64,000 nucleotides of DNA from positions 1,510,101,976 through 1,510,165,975 of the forward strand of contig NC_056744.1 of the NCBI RefSeq assembly GCF_019279795.1, read 5' to 3'. Positions within the stretch are counted from its first letter, which is position 1; each line of letters begins with the position of its first letter. The translations under genes were made by a program, and so were the position numbers. The notes below the pieces were generated by a model. The model was not told the origin of the DNA, searched no databases, and saw nothing but the letters and a program-made list of their open reading frames with translations. This stretch comes from Protopterus annectens (lineage: Eukaryota > Chordata > Ceratodontiformes > Protopteridae). Positions 35,054-46,740 of the stretch are shown here, one piece after another.

Positions 35054-35357
35054 TCAGTGGTGAGGCATCATGCATGCCACGGGCCTCCTCTATCCATTGG
35101 TTCAGTAGGTCCTGCTTCTGTCTCTTCAGGTCTGCATGGTGGTGACGGACCTGCTCACCAGTCCGAGGAATGCCTGTGGCACTGGTGAGATCATGAGCTA
35201 ACCGGTTCCAAGCCTCTGCTTTGTACTCCGTCCCTTGGAACTGGCCCTGCAGGAGTCTTGACTCATGATGGTGGACAAGGAGCCAAACCATGTATTTCGA
35301 ATCCTCAATGCCCCAGTGTTGTGCTCTAAAGCATATACCCTCTCCAGCACCAGACAT
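35054..35357 (-). CDS. Harbinger-type Myb/SANT-like protein gene 2, exon 1
   Basis: The ATG at 35357 opens MSGAGEGICFRAQHW. The domain is Myb/SANT-like: MVWLLVHHHESRLLQGQF, EAWNRLAHDLTSATG, IPRTGEQVRHHHADLKRQKQ and DLLNQWIEEARG. The second half (TGIPRT-x-EQVRHHHADLK) is the recognition-helix region seen in Harbinger and NAIF1-like proteins. The exon ends at 35054, directly before a perfect GTAAGT donor (35053-35048). No stops interrupt it, so it may be a recently active partner gene or a domesticated derivative. Its family role is binding transposon ends and importing transposase; any host role is unknown. It is not a duplicate of gene 1: the two domains differ at most positions. Confidence 0.72.
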
Positions 35358-35548
35358 TCTGACTACAGATGGCAGCTACAATCAGTTATGGTGAGTATTG
35401 CCGCCTATGGAGCTTATATATGCCGAATTTCCCGCACTTTGTGGTGACTGGCCATTTTTGAAGTTTCTCAGCTGACTGCAGACCTGCTTAGCAATGGTTA
35501 GTCTTCCATTTATTACTATATGTATGTTAACAGTGCATATTTTTCCTA

Positions 35549-35640
35549 AGCTGTTATGATTTAGTGGTTCAGTTCATTGACTATGGTGCATAGTGTCCCA
35601 GGTTCGAACCTTGTCATTGCTTTTTATTTTACACCTGTCC
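35549..35640 (+). mobile_element. tRNA-derived SINE
   Basis: ATTTAGTGGTTCAGTTCATTG serves as an A-box region and CCAGGTTCGAACCTTGTC contains an intact B box about 35 bases later. A GC-rich body follows (to about 35720) with GTTAGCGCGGTGCTTAGC. The head resembles the one at 16440-16525 (minus). Confidence 0.65.
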
Positions 35641-35722
35641 AGACAGGCTAGGGGGTGTGGCTGTGTTAGCCGACTTTGCTCCACGTTAATCCATGGTGCC
35701 CTGCGTTGCGCTGGTTAGCGCG

Positions 35723-35855
35723 GTGCTTAGCTATGAACAACTATATTGCTCTCGGTAAAGTGCTGCTTGGCTATGGGCAACTATATTGCCTTTGGTAAAG
35801 TGCTGCTTAGCTATGGGCAACTTTATTGCGCTAGGCATAATGCTGCTTAGCTACA
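35723..35855. repeat. Tandem repeat, about 40-bp unit, 3.4 copies
   Basis: Units GTGCTGCTTAGCTATGGGCA plus about 20 more bases start near 35723, 35760, 35800 and 35841. It forms the distal part of the SINE at 35549 and may be an expansion of its body. Confidence 0.85.
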
Positions 35856-36004
35856 AGCATTTAGATGTCAGGTTCCTTCTTATATGTAAATAATATACTT
35901 TTTGTTCACTGATACATAGGCCATTTCAATGCAGTTTAGTAAAATTTTATTTTTATATGTCTGGAATTCTTTCATATACTACTTCAAAATATAAAATAGA
36001 AAGG

Positions 36005-36075
36005 GGTGCGGTGGGACTCGAACCGTGACTGCCTCCTCTTTGGGTGAAGTCTCTACCACTACGCTATTGCTATTT
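36005..36075 (-). mobile_element. tRNA-like sequence (SINE head or tRNA pseudogene)
   Basis: On the minus strand TAGCGTAGTGGTAGAGAC is a good A box and CGGTTCGAGTCCCACCGCAC a good B box with T-arm. The expected 5' acceptor strand does not pair with the CGCACCC end, so a functional tRNA is unlikely. Confidence 0.55.
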
Positions 36076-36470
36076 GGCTTAATTTGCATAAGTAGTTCTT
36101 GTATGCTTTTCGATGTCACAATTGCTAACTTTGGCTAAGCAATGGGCACACCCATGCAAACAAGTGCAAATACAGGCAGCTATATCGGAAATTATACAAA
36201 AAGAATAAAAATTCTACATTTTACAATTTTAATGGGGTTTAGTATGTGGGGATATGTAGTGTTGTGTTTGTTGACATTTGAGTGGACTCGCTCATGTGTG
36301 CTGACGTTTCACAACTCTGACTCTTGCAGGGGCATTGACCTTTGCACTACTCGGCAGTCGGACACACCCCCTGCCTTCCTGCACGGTCCGTGTTAGACTT
36401 GTGAATGAGTCAGCATGCCCTCATGAATATGCATGGTACACTGACGTCATACCGTTCAACTGCAGTTTCC

Positions 36471-36495
36471 GTGTAAGACTTATTTAGTCTTACAC
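36471..36495. repeat. Small perfect hairpin
   Basis: GTGTAAGACT and AGTCTTACAC are separated by 5 bases, giving a 10-bp perfect stem. It could be the end of a small transposon or chance; nothing around it decides. Confidence 0.5.
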
Positions 36496-36659
36496 AGAGG
36501 ATTAGTGAATCCAGGGGAGAGTGTTCCACATTTTGGCCATTTGTCACACATTGTTAGGGTCTGTGTTCCACATTGGCCTCTTAATAGGTTGAGACCTATG
36601 GTTCTATATAAATTATTTATTTCCCTAACCTCTTTGTAACCCCTTGGCTGAAATTGAAA

Positions 36660-37328
36660 TAGTTCACTGTGCATTACAAATTACAGCCTGTCCTTTAACT
36701 TCACCCCATAAGGTTAGATGTGCATTACAAATTACAGCCTGTCCTTTAACTTTACACCAGAAGGTTAGCTGTGCATTACAAATTACAGCCTGTCCTTTAA
36801 ATTCACACCAGAAGGTTAGCTGTGTATTACAAGTTATAGCCTGTCTTTTAACTTCACACCAGAAGGTTAGATGTGCATTACAAATTACAGCCTGTCCTTT
36901 AAATTCACACCAGAAGGTTAGCTGTGCATTACACATTATAGCCTGTCCTTTAACTTCACCCTAGAAGGATAGCTGTGCTTTAGACATTATAGCTTGTCCT
37001 TTAACTTCACACCAGAAGGTTAGCTGTGCATTACACATTATAGCCTGTCCTTTAACTTCACACCAGAAGGTTATCTGTGCATTACAAATTACAGCCTGTC
37101 CTTTAACTTCACACCAGAAGGTTAGCTGTGCATTACACATTATAGCCTGTCCTTTAACTTCACCCTATAAGGATAGCTGTGCTTTACACATTATAGCCTG
37201 TCCTTTAACTTCACACCAGAAGGTTAGCTGTGCATTACACATTATAACCTGCCCTTTAACTTCACACCAGAAGGTTAGCTGTGCATTACAAATTATAGCC
37301 TGTCCTTTACTTCACACCAGAAGGTTAG
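36660..37328. repeat. 51-bp minisatellite, about 13 copies
   Basis: Unit: GTTAGCTGTGCATTACAAAT plus TACAGCCTGTCC, TTTAACTTCA and CACCAGAAG. The period is 51 bases (starts at 36713, 36764, 36815 and so on), with variants such as CACATTATAG for AAATTACAG. Because 51 is divisible by three, long repetitive frames stay open on both strands; these are not evidence of a gene. Confidence 0.95.
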
Positions 37329-38514
37329 GCATTGATACTACTGAATTTTCATATAAGCTTTAGTTGAATTATTTAACAATCTTTGTCCCTTTATATGAGT
37401 CCAACTTTATTAGAAACAGTAAATCCAGCAAAAAGGAAGCAACAAGACACACTGCTGAAACACCGCAGAAATTGTCATTAATGACTACAAAGCTCCAGCC
37501 AGCAATGAAAAGATAAAAACAACAATTTATTAATACTAGATGAGCATTTTCATTTTACTCATGTAAAACATCATAAGGTGAAAGATACAGTCATTAACTG
37601 TGTTTAAAAAATTTAAAAGCTCATGTGATCACACACACTGGTTTTAAATCTTTAAATTACTAGTCTCACATCAGGACATAAGTGCTCATCAGCAGTTGAA
37701 TTCTGCTCACTGCACACTCGGGCAACTCTGCAGTCCACGGCTACCACCCCACCCATACAGTCTTGGAAGAAATCAGTACTGCAAAACTAAACCAAGGCTA
37801 TACCCTTTGAGCCTGAAGAGCAGGGTCAGTCAACCCAGGCATTCTACATGTATGTGTTATGACACTGAAGCTTTAAAGGGACAATCCCAGGGATTTTTTT
37901 TTTTTATTCTGATCTTTGTTTACATTTTCAATCTGGCTTTCTGGGCATGTCCCAACTTTGCCTGTGGAGGTTGGGGGAGGGTGCTTACAGGAACCTTCAG
38001 AGGTGTTAGGCAGATTCCTTCTCAAACTGCAGTTGTACTCACAACAGCCCTCAGTCATTCATTAGTTTCAACTGTCCTTTTTATCCTCAGAGAAAGTAGC
38101 TTTTCAGGAATGTTATGATCTGACTTGCTAATACCCTGCAGGAAAGCATCTGAGCAGTGCAAAATTAAAACATTGGTAAACAGAGTTTTCAGTTAATTTC
38201 ATTTCATATTTTATTTTGTGCATTTTGTGTGAATTCAAAATGCTAGCTAACTACAATGATTTTATGACACAAATGCCCTAGCTTCTGTAGAAACTATCTA
38301 AAAGTTGCAAGTTTCAGACAGTAGTAGAAACAGTCTTGTTTCTTTTTTCATGTTCAAATTGATCTCTGAATACTAGCCAAGTGTGATGGTTTTCTTACCT
38401 GCTAATTGCTCTGTAAAAAGGCATGTCTTCTAAAGGGTTTGCACATAAGTAGACAGTCTTCAGTTCCTTTTGTTTTATAGTCTACATTGCTCATATAAAC
38501 CCAGAAAGCTGCTA
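37329..38514. other. No recognisable feature
   Basis: A plus-strand frame of about 140 codons (37696-38118) lacks any motif I recognise and includes a T-run. No known transposon signature was identified. Confidence 0.35.
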
Positions 38515-40180
38515 GAATAGTCTTTACTGAGACAATTCAAGCCCTAGCTAGCCAACTACCTCCTAGCTCCCCTGGTCCTGAAAGTAGCACCCCTAGAAAC
38601 CTACTTGCATTCAGCTTCCAATCAGTCGCCACTTCACTTATCCGTACCTTGATCAAAAAATTAAAACCCACTACACTTTCTGCAGATCAACTCCCTGCTG
38701 AGCACCTACAAAAATCAGCTGATGCTATTGCTTACCCTGTCTCAATACTAATCAATCAAACCATAGTAAAAGCTAAAATTCCCACCATCTGGAAAATATC
38801 CCATGTAATCCACTTCACAAAGGAGGCAGCTCTACTGAATTCTCCAGTTATAGGCCAATAGCTATACTCTCTCCACTTGCAAAGATTATGGAAATATTTA
38901 TTCATAGACAACTCATGCACCACCTAATTCAGAATCACCTAATGGCAGACACTCAGCATGGCTTTCGTCCTCATCACAACACTACTTCAGCCCTCCTAGC
39001 CTTTACCAACACCATAAACCATAATCACAACAATAATTATATATCCTCAGCCCTCTTCTTGGATATTTCCAAGGCATTCAATATGGTTGATCACCAACTT
39101 TTAATCCACACCCTGCAAACATTCTGTCTAGATACTAGAGCCCTTCAATGGTTTCAATCCTATCTGAATGGTTGACAGCAGGCTGTCCTCTGGCAGAACA
39201 AACTCTCTAGCCTTCTACCTAACACCCTTGGAGTACCACAAGGCTCTATACTAGGGCCCTTGCTGTTCTCCATCTTCATTAATGACCTTTATACTGTCAT
39301 CCCAAAAGTCAGCTGTATCCAATATGCTGATGACTCTACTCTGATATGCTCAGCCACATATCTAATAGAGTTATGGTCAGCTACCCAGACCACCTTTAAT
39401 ACAATAGAAAACTGGCTTTCTGAACGTAGTCTGATCCTAAATCCCCAAAAAACTAAAATGCTGCTATTTTCACCAACATGTAGGTCTACCACTTTCACTT
39501 TTACCATAAATTCAAATGACGGCACAATAATCTCCCTTGACCCCTCTACAAAACTATTAGGTGACATCATAGATAATAATCTAAAATTTGACCTACATGT
39601 TAACCAAACTATCAAAACCATCAATAAAAAACTAGGGTCACTTTACAGAATAAAAGCCTTCCTAACCCCACCAGCTAAAATTGCCATAGCTCGCTCTCAC
39701 CTTCTTTCAACCCTTCTGTATGCATCCCCTCTACACTCAAATTTAAACAAGACTGTCCTTAACAAACTCTCAATTTGCTACAACCACATTGCCAGGTTTG
39801 CCACTGGGCTGCCTTTTAGGACACATCATTGCATCAATCTATATAAGCTTGGGTGGCTTGAACTACCCAGCCTAATCCAGTATAACCAACTGATTATGGC
39901 CTATAAAATCCTCTATAATCCGGACAATACTCCTGCACTTAAAAATATTATCACTCCCTATAACAATCCTAGACTGCTTCAGTCCTCTAACAAACTACTA
40001 ATTCAGACTAGCAAAATTAATAACACAGCCGGAGACTCTCTCTTTGCAAACTCTGTAAGTAGATCCTGGAACTCTCTTCCAGCTGATATTACCTTACTTT
40101 CCACCTTAGGTCAATTTAAAACTAGACTCAAACAACATTTGTCACTTAACTGGCTATGTCAATGTATCAAGCCTGGCTAA
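38515..40180 (+). pseudogene. L2 ORF2 fragment: reverse transcriptase and C-terminal region
   Basis: RT motifs in order: LIKKLKPTTLSADQLPAEHL (38649 on), TADTQHGFRPHHNT-like (GFRP, 38960), LFLDISKAFNMVDHQLL (39055), a stop near 39170, GVPQGSILGPLLFSIFINDL (39230) and the catalytic YADDSTLI (39325). The C-terminal region (39260-40180, open for 306 codons) ends with SVSRSWNSLPADI and a TAA. A frameshift near 38850 and a stop at about 39170 break it. The endonuclease part is missing. The long intact second half suggests fairly recent insertion. Confidence 0.87.
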
Positions 40181-40465
40181 CTCTCTCAAGAATGTGTAAA
40201 AAATCTGTTAAACAGTTTACTGTGTAATTTAATTTAATCCTGATTTATGTTCGGGATTAACTCTAACCTGTGGAACTTGTTTAACTTGTTTACTTATGTA
40301 ATCTCTGTAAATAGTCTGTTTGTAATATGTAATGCTGGTATTATGTAATGCTGTTTCTGCTTACCCTTGGAGCTTTTCCCCCCAGGCCTCCGCTGAAAAT
40401 GGACATGCATCCAGTCGGACTATCCAGGTCAACAAATGTAAAATAAAATAAAAATAAATAAAATA
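38515..40465 (+). mobile_element. L2-clade LINE, 5'-truncated, with RT and 3' tail
   Basis: Starts within ORF2 upstream of RT and ends with a 3' UTR and an (AAATA)n-like tail at about 40440-40465. The 3' UTR block CCTCCGCTGAAAATGGAC is shared with minus-strand copies at 2245 and 42275, so this copy defines the local L2 family. Only a few frame breaks are present. Confidence 0.87.
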
Positions 40466-41606
40466 GCATAACACAAGTTGTCTTATCATGCATTTTCTGA
40501 AGGATAAGAAGTCTGAGCTGAAATATATGTCATTATTTAGTGACTTTCGTCTTCATTGATTTGGAGGAAAACTGCAAATTTTATGAAGAACAGACCAGAA
40601 ACATCAGATGAAAATTTGAACATTCTGCACAAATCTGGAGAGTTGAGAGGTATGACAGAGTCATCCATTCCTTTAATTTCATATTTTATTTTTTGCTGCT
40701 TTCATGTATTTCCTGCTATACATACTACATACTACATGTTGGTGATTTATAGGTTGCACTGTATGATATGCTCTTAAGCAGTTTTATTTCTCTTTCTACC
40801 TTACAACTGTATGCATTTGTACTTGAGTCCACTGTTATCTGTAGACAAGTAACTGAATGATAGTGTGTTTTCTTTTATCATCATTTTGTCTGTATTGCCT
40901 GAGTGGCTAATTCCCTGTCTGACCATCCTTAGTCTTAGATGACACTTTTCCAACTGTTGTTGCTGTTCCAAGTTACTCACAAAAAGGCAACGTCAGAGCA
41001 GTGACACAGCTAGTATCCTACCCTCTTCACTACCTCATACTTTAATACCTTGACCTTCATGGCTAATCAACACAAGATAGATCATTTTCCTTGTATGTGT
41101 GCTGTGTTCCGACTTCATATACTGCTTTTGCACAATTATATACAGTGTCACCTTAGGGCTGCCACATCTCCTGTTGCCAAAGTGAGATTTTTGTATGAAA
41201 ATGTGAGATTTTGTAGGAGAAACCACACCTACAACCAGTGCAAAGGACTGGATTTCAGTTTACTCCTAAACTAAAAGATCATTTTTTTTTTTAGAATTTG
41301 ATTTATTTATGTTGTTTCATATAATATTTACGTGTTATAAAGACACGATAATGGACTTATGCATGTATTGAAGGAAATGTAGAAACATTTCTGTCCTAAA
41401 ATTCCCATTCGCAACAATTTCTTGCGGGATTAGTAAAGTATTTCTGATTCTGATATTTGACATTTTTGATGTTTTTTCACAGGACACAACTGCCCATGCA
41501 GTGGCTGTCCTGCATACAGTGGAACATGTGATAACCCTGTGTTAGTGACGTTACTGAAAATACGCAGCATACATTGGAAATCTGTTCTCTAAAGTAATGC
41601 TGGTCA
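40466..41606. other. No recognisable feature
   Basis: AT-rich sequence. No coding region or recognised repeat on either strand. Confidence 0.4.
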
Positions 41607-41911
41607 GTGCTGCAATATAGCAAAAGCAATGTTTTTCGGCTTTTCCCGGTTAGGGGTCACCACAGCGGAACTCCAGTCCGCTAATGATTAGCAGTGGATT
41701 TTTACGGTGCCAAGTTGCCAGCCCGATGCCCAACCTTCAAGGAAGGCACACCCATTCACGCAAGCACCTACCTGCATGTCTTTAAACGTCACTCAACCAT
41801 GGGGAGGACATGCAGACTCCAGACAGAAGGCGCTCCAGCCAAGAATCGAATGGGAGAACCTCTTGCTGTCAGGCGACAATGCTAACCGCTTCACCACTGT
41901 GCTGCAATATA
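41607..41911 (-). mobile_element. V-SINE-like tRNA-derived SINE
   Basis: On the minus strand it starts with a tRNA-like head (GTGGTGAAGCGGTTAGCATT, then GTCGCCTGACAGCAAGAGG and a decayed B box), then a body with GTCTGGAGTCTGCATGTCCT and AAAGACATGCAGGTAGG, and a tail ending GACCCCTAACCGGGAAAAGC. This layout matches V-SINE/HE1/Lun1-type elements of fishes, sharks and lungfishes. A 13-bp direct repeat GTGCTGCAATATA (41607-41619 and 41899-41911) flanks it; part of the right copy may belong to the SINE head. Confidence 0.72.
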
Positions 41912-42274
41912 ATCATTTCTTAATACTGTACTACCTGTCATTATGTCTAGATCAAAACTTCTCTTTTCAATACAAGGGTTATGTTATCACTTTGTTATAG
42001 AGGGATATTAAACATGAGGGTCCATCTGTCTTTTGACTGGATAACTGAGATTATACAACATTATATTCTATAATCAAGTGTCAATACCTGCATAAATAAA
42101 TAATAAATGTACTAAAGACCATGCAGCTATGCTCTAATACACATGCTATTCCTGATCATACTATGTCATGCTTGTCATCCTTTTGATTGTCACTCTCTGC
42201 TACAAAACAATTGTCATGTGCTTCATCAGCTTGTTAGCTTTGTCTAGCACTGATTTTTTTTTGGCTATGCCTAA

Positions 42275-42370
42275 TACTTACTTATTTATTTCCAGTTTGA
42301 TTACCGGGGATGTCCACTGGGCCCAGAGAGCCCATTTTCAGTGGAGGCTCAGAGAGAAAACCTCCATGAA
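42275..42370 (-). mobile_element. L2 3'-end fragment
   Basis: CCATTTTCAGTGGAGGCTCA and its flanks match the reverse complement of the 3' end of the L2 copy at 38515-40465. Only the last 100 bases or so survive. Confidence 0.72.
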
Positions 42371-44689
42371 ATAGATTACAGTAAAGATAGTAGTCCAATA
42401 AAAATAAAATAAAAGTACAAGTCCAAATGTGAGGTGTCCGAGTAATAAAGTTGTGAACCCCCCATATTATTTATTTATTAGCTATCTAGACCACTATATA
42501 TCAATTTCTAAGCAATTTGTTCTAGTTGTGGCATTATGAAAAGGACACCCTACACTATCACATGCCAACCAACAGTTTTCAGCCTCAGCTGTGTACCCCC
42601 CCTGCATTTCTAGGGTGTATACCACAGAGACACCTTTAAGTGATCTGTGAGTGTTACTCCAGCAAAGTGAATTAGATATTGAGGTGGCATCCTGGGACTC
42701 TGCTCCAATCAAATTAAGTAATTTCTGTCAAAGAGAAACAAACTGTTAGCTGTACTTTGAGATCTCTTAAATCTCAAAGTTCTGCATGTCTACTGTTGTG
42801 AGTGTCTAGATATGCTACGTGAAGCAATGTCATGTCAGCCCCTTGTACCCATATCCTCATCCATTGAATTCTTACCTCTCTGCTGGGAAAAATCCTATAC
42901 TTTGAAGACATCTCTTAAAGGTATCATCAGTTTTACTTTATAACCCCTCTGTATGCTCTCCAGCACATCCACCATGTAATGGTAGTCTGTTCACTACCCA
43001 TGATAGTTGGGTTCATTTCCCATTAATGGCACTGCAGTACAGCACAAGAAAGCTATACACTCCTGAATCTGCCAACCTTCACATGATATGTTAAACTGAG
43101 GCCCCATTTGCCAAAGAGGTGTTAGCTCAGATGGATGCAAGGATCTTGTGTGTTTGTTGAAAATAGCAGTGGAAATTCAATGCTCAGCTGCAGTAACTAC
43201 ACCGTTTTGAATGTATATAGTTTGAACTATGTTTCGACTTTCTGTATGAGTGCTGGTAAAATCTGTACATTAACATTTTCTGTTGGTGAGACCGTGTATT
43301 TCTACAACATATACTACACAAATTTGGGTACAGCAGATTTTGCTCAGCTTGTAGGTTTCATTTTCAGTTGCTTCTGGGTCCAGTTTAATCAAAATGAATA
43401 GTATATATCTATGCATGTGAATATTACATAGTGTGGAAGTTCTTGCCATATATGTCAAATTGTCACTAAATTGAACAGACATAAAAGTAAATACCAATGA
43501 TGTAAATAGAGCATTTTGTACATAGTTTAAATAATAATGCTTCTTTAAAACAGACCGATATATTTTTGTAGTAGATAGAAAGATTTAGTTAATGAGCATT
43601 TACTGTATTACAGGTGGGCTTTGGGCCTGTTAGAGAAACTGGTATTTTAATGATGTGGGAGTTTGGGCATGGAATTGTGGTTTGTAGGATTGTACTAGAA
43701 AAAAGAAGACCTTCCAGAATACCCCAATGAAGTTTAGATGTTTTCGATTAGGAAGTCAAAAAAGAAGAAAGATGATGAAAAGCACCTTTAGATTGTGATA
43801 AAACTGGTTTGAGAGACTTTTTTTGTGGACTAATAGAAATAGCCCTTTGTGTAGTTGTATTGCTTCAGTGTATACTGAGTCTTCACCAATATTTTTTTTC
43901 TCTTCAGTAAAGATTCATTACTTTATGGAATAGTGGTCTCTGTTGCAGTATTTTACGCCAATGTGAGCATGTGTGTGTGGTAACCACCCAACTACTACTT
44001 CTGTGTAACTGTTCTGTTTATAGTCTTTGTAACTGTCAAAAATTTTCAAGAGAGTAAATTCATGCTAACTCTAATAGGGAAAAATACATGGATAACTCCC
44101 TTCGCCAACAGTGGTATCCACAATCCTTCATTGTGGCCCAACAATTGTAGCAGAATTTAAAAGATATAATGAGCTTTTACTCATGAAAAGCGTAATCTCA
44201 ACTAAATGTTTCCTGCTGAAAAACATCCACCATCACTAAACAGATCAACTTAAAAATGAAAATTGCCACTGAAGTGGTGCAAACAGATAAATCCTTAATT
44301 TCAACCCAGCTGCACTGCTCAAGTGGCATAAAGGGATAAAGCCCTAACCATGGCTCATGTCACCTGTGTTTGATTAGTGGCTTGGGTGACAGAGAGCAGC
44401 AGGGAGGGATGAGAATGCCAATCCTGTGAGGGAGGGTGCTTATTCATGATGCTTCATAAGGTGAGGTTTGGTCAATACAGGAGAGTTGTCCTCAAATATA
44501 GTCAATAAGCATGGAGATGGGGAAAGGGAAAGCGGGTAGGGCATATAAAAAGAAACTCACCAGGAAGGAAGCACAGATGGCAGAGCTCTCAGGGTACCTT
44601 TAGGATCCATGACTGTATCCACAAAACCAAATAAATGGCCAACACTTCATGGAGAGAGGAAAAATACCAATATTAAAGGTTAAAAGACA
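42371..44689. other. No recognisable feature
   Basis: Short open stretches only, such as 43135-43401 (88 codons), none with recognised motifs. No transposon signature was seen. Confidence 0.35.
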
Positions 44690-45668
44690 GCCAGTTTCAG
44701 CCTAAAACAGGCTTTTATCAATGTAAAAATAAAACAGAAGCAACTCTCTTTGAAGCCATTAAGGCACCTAAAGATCCAATAGGAAGAAACATAAATAGTT
44801 AATTAGATCAGACAGTCACCTAAAGATACAAGAATATATCATCACAATTGAACAGCCCTGTTAGCACCAAAATAGTAAAAATATAAATGAAAACAATAAT
44901 AAATATAGACAAAAATGATGCATTAATCAGTGCAAGTTATAAATGTTCATTTAAACCTGGTGTAAATAATCCACCAAGTCTAATTATCCAAGCTTTTTCC
45001 TTTCCATTTAATAGCTCATGCCATCTGGTTTTAATACATTTCTGTCCCATACCTCTCAACTGTCCCTGATTTTCAGGGATGTCCCTGATTTTGACTCAAA
45101 TTTTTACTCTGTCCCTCTTAATCCCTCCTAAAATTAGTGACTTTTGGAAGAAAGGTGGTGAATTACACATAATGAATAATGACAATAATTAAGAGTTATA
45201 AACATCTTTTACTTCAGAAAATGTGTATTAATCGACATGCTCTGATTTATTCAATGTTTCAAGTTAATAGCACTAATATTTTAAAAGTGTCCCTGATTGT
45301 CCCTGAGGTTGCCTTGACTTGTCCCTGATTCAGTTGAAATTTGTCCCCACTTGTTTGAGAGATCTGTTCTGTCCTCCCACTCTGTCAATAATAATCACCC
45401 TAAAGCTGGCTTGATTATGAACCAGAGTGTGTTTATAACGGGCATTAGTAAGGACTTTATTTCTCATATTACTGAAATGTTCTGAAATGTGTAATTTCAT
45501 AGGCCTAGATGTTTGTACAATATAGAATAGAGAGCAATTACAGACTGCCAAATAGATGACCCAGTCACTATTGCAGTTGGTCATAACCTTAATTTCAAAA
45601 ACCTTCGATGTGTTCTTACTACTATATTCCTTGGTTTTAACCACGTTTACACAAACTGCAATGTCCAC
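44690..45668 (-). mobile_element. Penelope-like element, 3' part with GIY-YIG endonuclease, interrupted
   Basis: Minus-strand coding remains (45668-45365) match the GIY-YIG domain of Penelope: NCNSDWVIYLAVC, FYIVQTSRPMKLHISEHFSN and HNQASFRVIIIDRVGG. The YIG triplet reads YIV here. After an insertion (45045-45357) the end of the ORF continues with KEKAWIIRLGGLFTPGLNEHL (about 45000). The 3' region ends with GCCTGTTTTAGGCTGAAACT near 44690-44720. Penelope elements encode an RT plus this endonuclease; the RT part is missing. Confidence 0.78.
45045..45357. mobile_element. Insertion with repeated TCCCTGATT motifs
   Basis: About 310 bases split the Penelope ORF near its end. The insert carries GTCCCTGATTTTCAGGGATG at one end and several GTCCCTGATT/GTCCCTGAGG copies at the other, with an AT-rich middle. 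It looks like a non-autonomous element. Exact ends and target-site duplication could not be fixed. Confidence 0.5.
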
Positions 45669-46049
45669 AAGGGAAACACCCCATCAATGTTGTGCCACCA
45701 AGTGTACATTGGATGTTGATATTTTCACATACTTACAACACATTATTTTGAACTCATACAATTCAGCATTTGCAGTGGCTATTGGGTTCATTCAAATATA
45801 GGACAGAGTCTTTCAGTGTGTAACACTATGGAAAATGGAAAATGGAAGTTTTAACACTCAAATTCATACGCTGTAGAACATCACTCTAATTACGTAAAGC
45901 TGAAAGCCATTCTACCTAATGATCCTCCAACAAGCAGCCATTTTTGGATACCAGCTGTGATTGCCAAAAGCAGTACAAAAAAAATCCAGCAATATATTTA
46001 ATGTTACTGCTTCAGCAATGAAGGTGCAGCTAAATGCAGCCTACCACAG
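45669..46049. other. No recognisable feature
   Basis: Possibly further decayed Penelope sequence upstream of the GIY-YIG domain, but no RT motif is readable. Confidence 0.3.
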
Positions 46050-46740
46050 CACTCAAACTATAAGGTCAAGAATCGGGGCAAACCAAAAAAAAAGCAGGGG
46101 CAGACAAAGGCTCAAAATCAGGAGTAGATTTTAAATATTGGTCTTATATATTTAATTACTAATATAACGGATAACAGGTTTTGCCTTAGCAAGCATTTCC
46201 TAAAGGGTACAAAGTCTGGAACTCATAAGTTTGTCATTTAGTGACTGTAGTGCACCAAAATTTACCATAACCCACACATTTTACAAGGAAAATTTCATAA
46301 ATATGAGAGAAAAATCTAGGTCAGTTGAGAACTACATCCTCTACGCATACACCAATAACCATCATTTACAACCATGTATATGACTGTGTACCTGAGATAT
46401 CATCTTAAGATCAACTGAATGAATAACTGCATCTCAACTCACTGCTGTAAGAACCATACAGGGTCACCCACTGCAACACTATCTGCCCGTTCAACGTCTT
46501 AGCTCAGGAATCAGAAATAAAAACTCAAAATCCAGAACAGATTTTAAGTATTTTATCTTGTACAAGTAGAAATCTTTCAGAATAACAAGCTTTGCATTAG
46601 CAAACATTTTCTGAAAGATATGAAAACAGAACCTCGCATGCCTGTCATTATTTAATGACTGCAATCCACAACAACTTGCTAGAAAGCCACACATACTGCA
46701 AGGAACATATTAAAATACCAATCGATTTCTTTGCCCTAGA
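46050..46740. repeat. Diverged direct repeat, about 430 bp apart
   Basis: The passage around 46100-46300 (CTCAAAATCAGGAGTAGATT, then GCATTTCCTAAAGGGTA, then GTCATTTAGTGACTG) recurs around 46520-46700 (CTCAAAATCCAGAACAGATT, GAAAGATATG, GTCATTATTTAATGACTG). Weaker similarity may continue near 46930 and 47430. Its origin is unknown. Confidence 0.5.

Noticed and set aside
36005-36075. Functional tRNA gene
   Set aside because: A and B boxes are good but the acceptor stem does not pair.
36644-36964. Repetitive 106-codon protein, and its minus-strand counterpart
   Set aside because: Both follow from a 51-bp tandem unit with no stop; there is no start context or known domain.
37696-38118. 140-codon plus-strand frame
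   Set aside because: No recognised motif; it runs over a T-run (Phe run) and reads like untranslated sequence.
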